A DNA stretch of 64,000 nucleotides from Symsagittifera roscoffensis. Taxonomy: Eukaryota; Xenacoelomorpha; Acoela; Convolutidae. Positions 1-10,400 of this stretch are shown piece by piece. The position numbers and the translations under genes are program-made. The stretch lies in assembly GCF_963678635.1 (NCBI RefSeq), contig NC_087068.1:58141896-58205895 (forward strand), read 5' to 3'. Every line of letters begins with the position of its first letter. Position 1 is the stretch's first letter. A model generated the notes under the pieces. That model made no database searches and was not told the DNA's origin. It saw nothing but the letters and a program-made list of their open reading frames with translations.

Positions 1-671
1 TTGAATTCGAGGTCTGACATAAAAATTTGTTGTTTGTTTTGATTTTTATCATTTTGATGAACTTGTTTAATTGAAAATTTATATACATTTCCTGAGAGTG
101 GTTTCAGGTATTTTCAATGCTGATTGTAGATAGGGTAGAATTTTGAAAAAAATGGTGGTTGTTTGTTTAATCTTTGAAAGAATGTTAAGGCTGTGTTTTT
201 CATTCTTGTATACTTATCTTTCATATGGATTGTACTATTTAAGAGGTTTATTGTTGGGATATATTTAGTTATGAACGGTATGCCAATGATATTATGTTTT
301 ATATCTGTAATGTGAAATGTTTGTTTGAACGGTTTGGTCAAAATTTTATTTTGTTCCATTGTTCTAGTGAGAACAAGGAAAAGTTGGATTCTTCCATAGT
401 TAATTAACATTGATCCTTGTGCTGTTGTAAGCTTACTGGCTGTTTTCATAGGTAGTAAGTTCGGATGTAATGTTTTTATTTCATTCCAAGTGGGAATATT
501 AATGATATTTGATTCTGCTCCTGAGTCGATTAAAAAATCTATTTCAAGATCTGGTGGTTGAAACTTTTTACTTCTTGGGCTCTCTAAGAAAAATGGCAGT
601 GTCCAAATTTTTTCTCTTGGTTGTTCTTTTTGTATGTTTTGATAAATATGATTCGTACTTGAGCATTGTAC
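1..671 (-). pseudogene. pro: LTR-retrotransposon aspartic protease region (partial)
   Basis: Read on the minus strand this frame is open from 671 to a TGA at 114-116, about 185 codons. It carries a retropepsin-type active site, FLIDSGAESN, with DSGA encoded at 516-527. Downstream residues around HNIIGIPF resemble the second half of a retroviral-type protease. Below position 114 the same strand stays open in another frame to the window edge, so the coding region probably continues into reverse transcriptase outside the window. Upstream the same frame runs to 854, broken by a TAA at 672-674. The family-level call rests on the DSG motif and on the gag-like gene just upstream. The enzyme would process the element polyprotein. 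Ty3/gypsy type is the likely class but needs the RT to confirm. Confidence 0.7.
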
Positions 672-1759
672 TTAGTCTTTTTCATCGGGTTTGATTACAG
701 TGTTGATTTCAATTACTTCTTGTGTGATTGGTACATTATTATCAATAGGTCTAGTATAATAATCACGAAGAAATTCCAATTGATTTTCGTAAATGTGTGA
801 ACTGAAGGGTCGTTCATATATGATAGGTTCGTACTCATTTTCGACTGTTATCATATTTTCTGAGATGGTGTTATTTGTATCACTTTCGCTATCTGTTGAT
901 TCACAATTAATGTTATTTAATTGTAATTCGGTATTTCCTGTATCATCGATACCAGGGGGGTCTGAAGGTGTTTCTTCAGTTCTTTGTACTTGGTTAACTT
1001 GTCTTGGATGCTTCGTTGTGTTGCTTCTATATCTGTGTTGTGAATCTGGGTAACGGTTATTATTCCTGTGAGGAGATTGGGAATAATTTCTTTGCCTATT
1101 GTTATAGCTTGAATTTCAATTTTGTGAATTGTTTGTTGGTCTATTTTTGTAATTATCATTAGATCTCAGATAATTTATTCTATTGCATGAATTATTTCTT
1201 GATCTGTTATTTTGATAATATTGATTTCGATTATTTGAATAACTTCTGTTTCTTTTGTTGGAATAAATTCTATTTCTATTGTATGATGAATTTCGTGATC
1301 TATTGTTGGAATAGTGTCTATTCCTAGAATGTGAATGGGACCTGGTATCAGATTCTCTTCTGTTTGAGTTCGATCGTGATTACTTGTTTGGTACTGATTA
1401 TTTTGACTATTTGATCGACTATATCTGTTTTGTGAGAAATTTCGTGAATTTCCATGTTCTGGAGATCTACCTCTATAACTTGAGTTGTATGGTGATTGGT
1501 TTTGTGAATAATTTTAGTTTCCTCCAAGTGGTTTTCCAGAGCTGTTATTACTGTGTATATCTTTGCTTGGTAGATTTTGATCTATTTTCATGTACTGATA
1601 GAATGATTTATTCGGTTCTTTGTATTTTTTGTGGTTTATTTTGATTGTCTTGTTGCTTTTGTCTACATTCGGCAATACTGTGTCAGTATCTTTGGCAAAA
1701 ATTACACCATGTTTTGAAAGATGGTTTACCTTTGAAATTTGGATTTTTGCGATATATAT

Positions 1760-2614
1760 TCAAAATTTCAGTGATTTTTTTTCAGATAGATCTACATCTG
1801 AATTTTGTGTATTGTTTATGTGTGTAGTATTTGTTTCGATTCTGTTAACATATTGTAGCTTGAGATTTTCTGTTTCTTCAAGTTTCATTGTAAGTTCTGC
1901 CTGTTCTAGTTTATCAACTAGTTTTCTTAAGTCTAAATCAGGTTCTCGAATTGAGGAAGGATGTGATGCTCTATTTTTAATAGCTATTTTTCTTAGTTGA
2001 GTTGTCAGGGTCATCAATAAAATTTCCGTCTTTGTTGTGTTTTTATAATCATGTGTGTTGAGTGAATATGCTTTTCGAACTAGTGTTTCGACTCTTACTG
2101 CCAATTGTTTAATTGTTTCGTTTGTTAATCTGCGAGTTTCCTTACATAAAACTCTTTGATGTTGTTTGTTTCTTTCAGAAACAAACATTTTTGAAAATTC
2201 TTGTGTGATTCTTTTCCAATCTGCTTTTATGTCTATAGGTAGTACTGAAAACCATTTTTGGGCTGCGCTATCTAGTGTTGTTTGTATTAACGCTGTGCGT
2301 CTATGCATCCAATTTTGATGGAGTGGCGTATTAATTGGTTCAGGTCCTATATTTAAAATTAGATTTGCTGTGACTGCATTTAAATAATCTTCTACAGAAA
2401 ATTCACGGTCTGTGCCTGTAAATATCATCAATGGTTTATTTGATGTGATCGACGGTCCACCCATTAGGTATGGATTCATCGTCATTTGTAATGACTCAGC
2501 GGCATTTGGTATCTGTGAAAAGTTTGTAAGTAGATTTTTTGTTATTTCATGTTGTTGTATGTAATATGGTAACGGTATTTCATTTTGCATTCGTGTTGGT
2601 TGATAAGAATGCAT
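1760..2614 (-). CDS. Gag capsid-like domain, longest intact gag block
   Basis: This is the longest intact stretch of the retrotransposon gag, 284 codons from the internal ATG at 2614. Residues about 60-180 hold a retrotransposon_gag-like helical region (FTGTDREFSVEDYLN, then AQKWFSVLP, then DWKRITQEFSKMF). This pattern of an aromatic/acidic start, a W-F pair and a late F-x-x-x-F is familiar from gypsy capsid proteins. A coiled, Lys/Glu-rich segment follows (LRKLVDKLEQAELTMKLEETE). The true start lies upstream, because the same frame continues through the Gln/Pro repeats to at least 2990. The block survives as an open frame inside a gene that is otherwise broken on both sides. Confidence 0.65.
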   Translation of the reverse strand: MHSYQPTRMQNEIPLPYYIQQHEITKNLLTNFSQIPNAAESLQMTMNPYLMGGPSITSNKPLMIFTGTDREFSVEDYLNAVTANLILNIGPEPINTPLHQNWMHRRTALIQTTLDSAAQKWFSVLPIDIKADWKRITQEFSKMFVSERNKQHQRVLCKETRRLTNETIKQLAVRVETLVRKAYSLNTHDYKNTTKTEILLMTLTTQLRKIAIKNRASHPSSIREPDLDLRKLVDKLEQAELTMKLEETENLKLQYVNRIETNTTHINNTQNSDVDLSEKKSLKF

Positions 2615-2712
2615 ACTAACTGGATTTTGTGATTGTGCTGGTTGATAAGGTTGTATGGTGATTGGATTTTGCGTCTGTAATGGTTGGTAGCTTTGTATAT
2701 CAGCTGGGTTTT
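2584..2712 (-). repeat. 14-residue (42-bp) tandem repeat in gag
   Basis: Three imperfect repeats of the form YQPxxxQNPxxxxx, with a partial fourth beginning YPQNP, lie in frame just upstream of the internal ATG at 2614. At the DNA level the period is 42 bp. The repeats are in the Gln/Pro-rich linker before the capsid-like domain. Confidence 0.7.
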
Positions 2713-4161
2713 GTGGGTAAATCTTTACTTTTTGAGATGTTTGAGTTTGTTGAGGTTTTTGTGTACAATTTTCTTGGGTATATGGTGCAAAAATATCTGG
2801 TTGAAAATAATCATCATCATCGGATGATAAATTGTTTGTATAGTAGGGTGTTTGTTGTTTATTTCTTTTTTGTGGGAAAAATGGATAGTTTTCACTGTGA
2901 TCCTGAGAGGGATATGGATGATCTTTTTTGATGCTTTGTTGATGTTTTTGGAAGATTCCATTTTTGTGAAAAAAATGGTTTTGTGTATTTGTGCGGGGGG
3001 TTGAGTTGTTTGTGATGGATTTACGTAATTATACTTGTATTCTGCAAAATTACTTCTTGTGAAGGTTTTCCTTGTTTTTGATGGTTTTGTCATTGGTCTA
3101 TATGATTGATAGTCCAAATGTGAATATCTTGGAGATGCTGAGGGTTTAACCGTGGATTGTATTGTTACTTGTGGTAAAGTTGGATTTTTGGGTCTTGGTG
3201 TTGTGAGATTTTGATGTATTGGTGAAATACTTTGTTGCGTAGTTGTCGCTATTGTTTCAACTATTTCTTCATTTACTACTTGTGACGATATTTGAATATC
3301 CTGTTGTGATTTCTAGTTCTATTTAGATTTTACTATTGTATAACAGTTGAATTTAAACTATTATTTTGTGTACCGGGTAGGAATGAATTATAGTTTAGAG
3401 GTGTTGCATCTATTGTAAGTGGAAAAACTTTTTTTCGTAATCTTTGTGAATTGATATTGTACTAATTGCTTGACTTGAGATGTCTATTGGGATATTCAGA
3501 ATATTGGCGAAACCATTCAAGGTCCCAAACATAATCTGATTGTTCAGCAATGACAATATCATCGTTAGTACTTTGAGGTCTAAAGTTTTTTCTTGCTTGT
3601 GCAATTGAATCAAAATTATGTGTGAAATAATCAATAATAAATCATGCTAAAATTTTTTGTAAATCATGTTTAGTATTTTGTGAGACTTCAGTACTGGTAA
3701 AAATTTCACGGATGGTAGTTAAAAATGCTGAGATTGCGGCATTTTCATTTCTTACTTTTGTGTGTCTTGATGATTGAACTGGTGACGTACTTTGTGTTTC
3801 TGTTCTTTCCAATATAGATAACTAGCTACATATTATTGCAAAAACTTCGTTGGTGAATATTGAATTCGCGCTTTGTGAATTTTGGTGTTCTATGTTTTTA
3901 ATGTATTCTGTTAAAACTTTTTAAAATTTTATGTCAATGTCATCTGTTTGGATAACAAATTCAGCATGAAATTTACTTGCTGTACTGAGTTCTATGGTGT
4001 GAATTCAATATTGTTGTGTAAGGTTACATATTCTTTTTAAATAAGGTTCAACAACTTGTCTTTTGATTTTTATTTCAGGAAGTTCTGCTTTGCATGGGCT
4101 GATTCCTTGTTCGAATAAATTTGCGATTAGATTATTGCAAAATTGTGTTTGTGATGTTTGT

Positions 4162-4203
4162 GAGCCACACTCGTCTGGAATTTCGTCACTTCGAGTGTGG
4201 CTC
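4162..4203. repeat. 12-bp perfect inverted repeat at the gag start
   Basis: GAGCCACACTCG at 4162-4173 is perfectly inverted at 4192-4203 with an 18-base gap. It overlaps the putative gag ATG (4205 on the minus strand), so transcripts of the element would fold into a short hairpin at the start of the reading frame. Confidence 0.6.
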
Positions 4204-4205
4204 AT

Positions 4206-5988
4206 TTTTTCGTTTTATGACGGTTAGTGCGTAATGTTCAGTGTGTCTGATTGGTTGATTCCAATTGTATAGGTGTACTGGTTTATTTTTGTATATCTTT
4301 TTTATTCGTCTTTTTCCTTGTTTTGATGAGTATGATGTGGCTTCTGAGTCGGAAAAATATATTTGGTCATGGATTGGGTAGTTTTTATTTACTGCATCTT
4401 TTAGTTTATAGAGTGCGTCTAAATTGCTGACTTCTGATTCGGAGACTGCGTTTCTTTTCTTTGAAAATCTTTTTCGTGTAATCGTCTTTAATTACTTAAA
4501 ACTTTTTACTTTATGTTTGTCGTTTTGTTCGAATGTATCCAATTGTTTGTGTGTGTGTGGGGTAATTACGAGATCGTATGAAGAATGATTGTTACTTTCT
4601 CGTGGCTATTCTAAGTTAAGGTATTAACTTACTTAATCTTACTTAGAGGAAATGATTGTGTTCAATGGTTGGCGAATAGTAAATCGATCCACAAGGTTCA
4701 GGTATGATTAGAACGCAAGCAGTTCGTTAGATACTATTTTAAACTTACTAAGATTGAGAATTATCCTGGGTCTGGTAAGAGGAGGGGTCAAGTGAAGGAT
4801 GAATAACCGAAGTTCTTTACTATTTAGCCTAACTAGAATGGTTAGATTGATTGAAAAATTTCTATTAGTCCTGGGTCTTTTGAAACGTTTGTGTAGTGAA
4901 TCGACGTTTGAGGTCGTTAGACACTTGTTAAGTGGGTGGGGGAGAACAAAATTGTTCTATTTGATCCAAGGATAAGCCTTGATGATCAGAATAAAAAATT
5001 TGAATACGAAATTAATTAAGTTAAAAAGTTAATTGAGATCCAAGGAAAGCCTTGGTGATCTACTTCTGAGATTAAATAAGGTTAAGTTAAGTAAGGATAA
5101 AATTTAGGATATGCCTTTTGAAACAATTTAAAGTTTGATTTGAAAAAAGGTTTAGTTTTTCAAGATATTAGTAGATTTATGTTTGCTGTTATGTTTACGC
5201 GATGAAGCTGGAGATGAAAGATGATTTATGTGTACTAATAGTTTAAGATCATGTTTAGTAATTTTTATTTTTGTTTTGAATAAATATATTTTTCAGATAT
5301 CTCTTTTGAATTTACTGCAGAATTAAGGAGAACAATTTGAGATGTTTTTATCAATCGTTATTGTACAATAGTAAATTTGGTTTAGCGCCTGAAATAATCA
5401 TTGAAGATTTTTTTCAAGGATTTTATGTTTGCAAATGAAAATCTAATATCTTTGCTAGTAAGATTCTAAATATAAAAGTCTGTGTTGGCTTCTGCAGTAC
5501 GACCATGAAACTTAATGGTAAGTTTCTATCTAGTCGTAGATCCTCTCTTGTCCGAGGTCTTCTTCCAGTACCGGGTAGTTCTCGTATTGTAAGAAATAGC
5601 GGCTCTGATCTATTGAGTCGTAGAGACATTTCAATTAAATTATTGTCGTGTAACATTTTGAAAATATTTTGTCTAATTCTAATCTAGTTAGTTCTAAGCT
5701 AATTTGTTTTTTAAGGTCTTATTCGAGACTTAAGGTCGCACCAGATGAGTTAAGTTTTGTGCTTGGATCATAGAGTAATTTCGGATAGGGTACACCGTCT
5801 GCTCGTCACGCTATCTTATTTTCGGCCGGATAGATTCGTGCAACTTCTGAGTCTAATACCGATCCTAATCTTACTCTTATATCTTCTAGTCTCAGGGTGT
5901 TTAACTAGTCTCTACTAGGCTCAATAGATCTAGAGTATACTGGCTTATTGCGACTGCTGAAGCTCTTTTGGAGAGGTAACTAATTTCT
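4206..5988. other. non-coding stretch, possible leader/LTR of the retrotransposon
   Basis: No convincing gene is seen here. By position it should hold the primer-binding site and 5' LTR of the minus-strand retrotransposon. The partner LTR lies outside the window, so I cannot delimit it. A short imperfect repeat built around GATCCAAGG and GCCTTG occurs near 4965-4990 and 5037-5062. Confidence 0.3.
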
Positions 5989-6242
5989 ATCAAAGTCGCG
6001 ATACCGTGATCAGTCTGATTTCTCACAAAAAGACAAGGAAAAAATTAAAACTGTTAAAACCTCAGAATGATGGAACCTGATCTGAACTATAATTTATTAT
6101 TGGTTATAAACTATCCAATTTATAACCAATAATAAATTATAGTTTAGATCAGGTTCTATCATTCTGAGGTTTTAACGGTTTTAGTTTTTTCCTTGTCTTT
6201 TTGTGAGAAATCAGACTGATCACGGTATCGCGACCTTGATAT
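5989..6242. repeat. 254-bp near-perfect palindrome
   Basis: The left arm 5989-6110 and right arm 6119-6242 are almost perfectly complementary around an 8-base centre (6111-6118). Only scattered mismatches and single-base indels separate the arms. No coding potential is seen. It could be a fold-back transposon, a MITE-like element or a cruciform-prone host sequence. RNA from either strand would form a long hairpin. Confidence 0.85.
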
Positions 6243-6568
6243 CAATTTTTTTGTACAGAAAAAAAGTTCATTAACTTCTATATTGTTCATAATCAAGAGA
6301 TCGCAATCAATTGAAAGAGAAAAACGAAATAAAAAACCTATTCACCTAATGAGAAAAAAAAACAAAAAAATTCAGTTTCAGGGAACAAAAGAAAAATTAT
6401 TTTTTCAAACTTTTTTATTAAGACTTGTTCATAATTTTGGTCAAACAGCATCAATCAACTGGCTTCAGTTTTCGAGATAATAAGTTCGTAGATATAACTA
6501 GTTTTTCCATTTTGTTGGAGACTTTTATCTTTCCACTTCATGTACTTTTTTGTTCGTTGTGGTTTCCT

Positions 6569-7603
6569 GCACCGAGCGCCCATTGATTCTTATTGATTAT
6601 AATGGAATTCCGAGACAAATTATTCCATTATAATCCAATTAAGGTGTAAAATCAGCCCACTAAATTGATTAAATTGCCATTATAATCGATTATATTTTAA
6701 AAAATTTATTATAGTCCATTATGATTTTAGGCCAATATAATCCATTACAAACAATTTTTTATGAACAAAAATCTATTATAATCCATTGGAAATTTTAGAA
6801 TTTATTTTTAGAACTAAATTCGATTGTTTTTGCAGATACTTTTGAAGGAAATTTGCAAAATGTATGATATGTCCTTTACTAAACGCCAGGTTTTAACGTC
6901 ACCCCTTAAGTTTTTTTATCAGCCCCCAACTAAAGCGGAAGGGGGCGGTAAACTGGGGGTTGTCAATCATTAACCCCCTCCCCCAAAGTCTGACAATAAA
7001 AACCACCCCTCCCCCCCCCCCCGTGTTCAACATTAATGGGGGGGAATGGCGGTTGTGTTTGGTAAACGAGGGGGGGTTAAATTAAAAGGGGGTGAGGGGG
7101 TTAAAATAAACTGGGGGAGGGGGTGTTAATTAAACGGGGAAACAAAAAACTCAGAAAATATAAGACACAAAAGTATCTAAATTTTAATGTGAAATGTAAC
7201 ATTTTTTGAAGCGTAAGAGGTATCAAATGCACTACACAGGAAATGAGATAACTTTAAAAAAGTTGTAAGCTTCATGAATAACATCTCGCAAAAATCCATT
7301 ATAACCGATTACAATGGATCATATTGGCATAAAAAACATAAGGGTTATAATTCATTTTCAATGGATTATAATTCTTACATGAATTATAATCCATTGAAAA
7401 TGAATTATAATTTCAATGGATTATAATTCATTTTCAATGGATTATAATTGATTACATATAATTGATTACAATGGATTATATTGACATAAAAATTATTAGA
7501 ATTATAATCCATTTTAATGGATTATAATAGATTTTTTGTAATTTTGTAGATACTGACCATATTATGACAATATAATCGACTATGATCCATGGGCGCTCGG
7601 AGC
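6569..7603. mobile_element. short non-autonomous DNA element with terminal inverted repeats
   Basis: CCGAGCGCCCAT at 6572-6583 is perfectly inverted at 7589-7600, and the similarity continues outward for a few bases and inward through AT-rich sequence. The interior is a lattice of short palindromic ATTATAATCCATT-type repeats, with a central block of C-runs (6960-7022) followed by G-runs (7040-7130). No open reading frame of note is present. I found no clear target-site duplication. It is consistent with a MITE-like DNA transposon. Confidence 0.5.
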
Positions 7604-7969
7604 GGGATATATTAAATGTTTGGTCAAAACGAAAGACCATCAAGAATTGCTTAGTTGCTGAAAAACCATCGAAATTAATTCAACCATTGCATAATTAAAA
7701 AATATGGTACTACAACAAAATCATTGTAGTTAAATCAAGAATGTTTGAACACTTTGCTGTTCTTAAGCAAAGAAAATGTTTCTGTTCATTTAAAATAAAA
7801 TGAATGATTGTTTTATCCGTGGTAGGCACAAAAAATGATTCATATAAAAATCGATCGATGGGCGTTTTCTGACTGAACTGATTTAATATTTAATATTCAA
7901 ACTCTGTTGTACATGTGTGAATAAAAACTAATTTGATCTCTTTCTTAATTGATATAAAAATTAAGCAGT

Positions 7970-8360
7970 GGTGTGCGCAGAAATTTTTCTAGGGGAGAGG
8001 GGTGGTTGTTTTTCGAAAAATTTTGAAAATTTTGTCGACCTTTTTTTAGGTGGACCAATTTGATTTTTAAAGATACTATAAGGACCATGTTTTGTTAAAA
8101 ATTTTCAGCGACGCAGGCAAACTTTTGAAAAAAAACAGGCGTTTTTAGGTACTTTTTGAAAACGTTGACCAAAAAATCGCGTTTTCCGGCGCGCGCTCCC
8201 CCCTCAAAACTAGTTATAATGATGCAAAAGGCGCCTTTAGAAAACTTAAGAAGTTGTTCAGCCAAAAAATGGATGTCGTGGGGACCCTTTGGAAAAAATT
8301 GGCAACCAAAATTAAGTAGTCCAACCCGAACCCCCCCCCCCCCCCCCCCCCCTCGGCACG
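7970..8360 (-). repeat. dispersed repeat, copy 1
   Basis: The reverse complement of about 7975-8215 aligns by eye with 20845-21105, sharing GAGGGGGGAGCGCGC, a TTTTTGGTCAA segment, a GTCTTTATAGT-like segment and a GTCGAC core. The repeat is followed by a long C-run (8331-8352). It is an unclassified interspersed repeat lying directly upstream of the transporter gene. Confidence 0.55.
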
Positions 8361-8494
8361 CTACTGAACTTAAGTTATATATTAAGCAAATTTTGCCGTG
8401 TCATGTTGAAGCCCTTCAATTAAACCCACCTCTACTTATCATTGATTCCGGTATCGAAGTTTCACTCGAGAAGTACAATTTTCCAAGAAAAGCG

Positions 8495-10156
8495 ATGCAT
8501 CTTGATTTGTTCGATCAGCAGTTAGAGATTGCAGGCGGCTTCGGCCCAGCCCAATTTCTTCTGATTGCTTTTGCGACATACTCCGAAATGATAATAAGCT
8601 GGATTTCTTTTCTTCCTGTTTTTCTAACTATTGAGGTCAACTTCAAATGCAAAAGTGAAAAAAAATTCGATAATAATACTGAGTTCAGTTCTTCAAATTC
8701 AACAGAAATGGTCGGAACTTCCGTATGCGTGAAACAATGTGAAGTATACACTTAGGACAAATCACCAAGTTCTCTGTTCTCCGATTTCGATCTGGCTTGT
8801 TCTTCAAGTAAAAATTTCCTGCGATCATTTTCCATTTCGAGCTACTTTATTGGAGTTTTTCTGGCCTGTATAGTGACTGCTCCATTGGGTGATTATTTTG
8901 GGAGGAAAAAAACCGCGTCTGCTCTTTATTTCTGCCAAGTTATAACTTTAGCATTGACTTGTTTTACTCCTAATATTCAAATTTATATTTGTTTGCGATT
9001 TTGTAGCGGGTTTTTTGCTCTTGCAAATTTGAAGACGTTCGTTTTAGTAGCTGAAACGGTGACCAACGAGCGAAGAGCTTCATTTGGTGTTTTTAGTCGT
9101 TCATTTTGTAACTTGGGCGACATATTGTGTGCTCTAGCCGCTTACTTCCTAATCAACTCGTGGCGTCTTCAGTCTTTGGCGGTGTGCTTTTTTCTAGCTA
9201 TTTTTCTGCCTTTTTATCTACTCTTGGTTCCGGAAAGTCCCCGTTGGTTATTATCTCAAAACAGAAGTGAAGAAGCTACTAGAAGTCTTCAATGGATTGC
9301 AAAGCTCAATGGAAATGACCCGTCATTAGTCAATTTTGGTACAATCGTTCTATCTACAAACGATTCGACCTCAGAGACTGATGGTACAGTTGCAACGGCG
9401 GTTGAAAAAAACGAAGAACATCTCACTGAAACATCGGAACCACCTACAGAGCTGAGTAAGTTGATCACCGAAAACAAAAAACTCGAAAAGAGCTCCCAAC
9501 CTAAATCGTTGCTGTCTTTATTTAGCACTTGCCACGGCGCGCTTGTTACTTTTACGATCATTTTTATCTGGTCGAGTGCCAATTTCATTTTCTCTGGGAC
9601 CCGATTTGGAGTTATGGATATTCAGGGAAACCTTGTTCGAAACACAATTCTTCAAGCCTTAACTGCGTTTCCTGGAATTTTTTTCATGTTTGTTGTCAAT
9701 ATCTATGGACGAAAAACTACTCTTACTATTGGGTTCATAATTTGTTCACTGGCTTCAGCTATAATTCCGTTTTTGCAATCAACTGCGGGTGGCAACATGC
9801 AGATAGTCTTTGCTATGATCACCCGTTGTGTATCAACGGCAGTTTTATCTGTAGTTAGAGTATTTGCATCGGAGTTGTTTCCTACGGAGCTGCGTAGCAC
9901 TGGACACTCATTTTGTGTTGGTTGTTCTCGGTTGGCGCCAATGGTGGTTCCTTTCGTCGTTGGAATTCAAGTTTTTGGATATGAAGCATTGTTTTTTGTA
10001 TTGGCGGTTTTTGGATTTGTATCAGTTCTTGTACTACAAATTATTCTACCTGAAACAAAAGATAAGGGAATGATTAACTCGCTCGAAGAGTATAACGGCA
10101 TGGCTAGGAGAGGAGAATTAAAAAAGAGTAGTCTGTTGAACTTTAATCAAAAGTAA
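8495..10156 (+). pseudogene. SLC22-like organic ion transporter, intronless, one in-frame TAG
   Basis: Major facilitator superfamily transporter of the SLC22 type, expected at the plasma membrane with 12 membrane segments. From ATG 8495 a single frame of 553 codons covers the whole protein. It has an early helix with GGFGPAQF, an extracellular loop with several Cys, the MFS motif GDYFGRKK (about residue 132), PESPRWLL (about 246), a long cytosolic loop rich in Glu/Ser/Thr, LFPTELRSTGHSF and PETKDKG (about 519). Length matches the family. The only lesion is TAG at 8753-8755 (codon 87). Sequence either side of it is collinear with SLC22 proteins, so this is a nonsense codon rather than an intron edge. 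Lack of introns suggests a retrocopy or an intron-poor lineage. A GTG-initiated or read-through product is possible but unproven. Confidence 0.8.
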
Positions 10157-10400
10157 TTTTAAATTTGTACAGAAAGTTGATATTATTGTTGAACATTTGA
10201 ATTTGATTTCAGACGCAGGTAAATACTTCAATTTAGTAAAATTTTCACTGCTTCAAGGACACCATATAGGCAGACTTGCCTATCTAGAAGCACCCCATAC
10301 CGGTCGGTCCCCTTTGAATACGGAAGGATTTGTGAAAATTTTAATTCGTTAGAAAACAACAGTTCATCCGATTGTCTCTTGAATATACTACCTAAAACTT
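10157..10400 (+). other. 3' flank of transporter copy 1
   Basis: Non-coding sequence immediately after the transporter stop. It is matched, with substitutions and small indels, by the sequence after the second copy (16760-16980), so it belongs to the duplicated block. Confidence 0.6.

Larger units (their letters stand above)
675..4205 (-). pseudogene. gag: decayed gag of an LTR retrotransposon
   Basis: One long degenerate minus-strand reading can be followed from an ATG at 4205 down to about 675, with several stops and at least two frame changes. In order: an N-terminal region (4205 to about 3450) with four in-frame stops (TGA, TAA, TAG, TGA); a Gln/Asn/Pro-rich linker (3117-2620) that ends in 14-residue repeats; an intact capsid-like block (2614-1760); a CCHC zinc knuckle (C-x2-C-x4-H-x4-C, 1650-1720) in which a TGA replaces a residue before the His; and a basic Arg/Asn/Ser-rich tail (about 1600-1050) typical of nucleocapsid. 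It would form the particle and package element RNA. The order capsid, knuckle, basic tail, protease is standard for LTR elements. The N-terminal part is unusually long. Confidence 0.7.

Noticed and set aside
793-2000. Several + strand hydrophobic ORFs
   Set aside because: They are the complement of the Asn/Arg-rich gag tail; composition reflects the other strand.
8156-8494. N-terminal extension of the transporter frame upstream of 8495
   Set aside because: It reads through a C-run and a dispersed repeat; SLC22-like sequence begins at the ATG at 8495.
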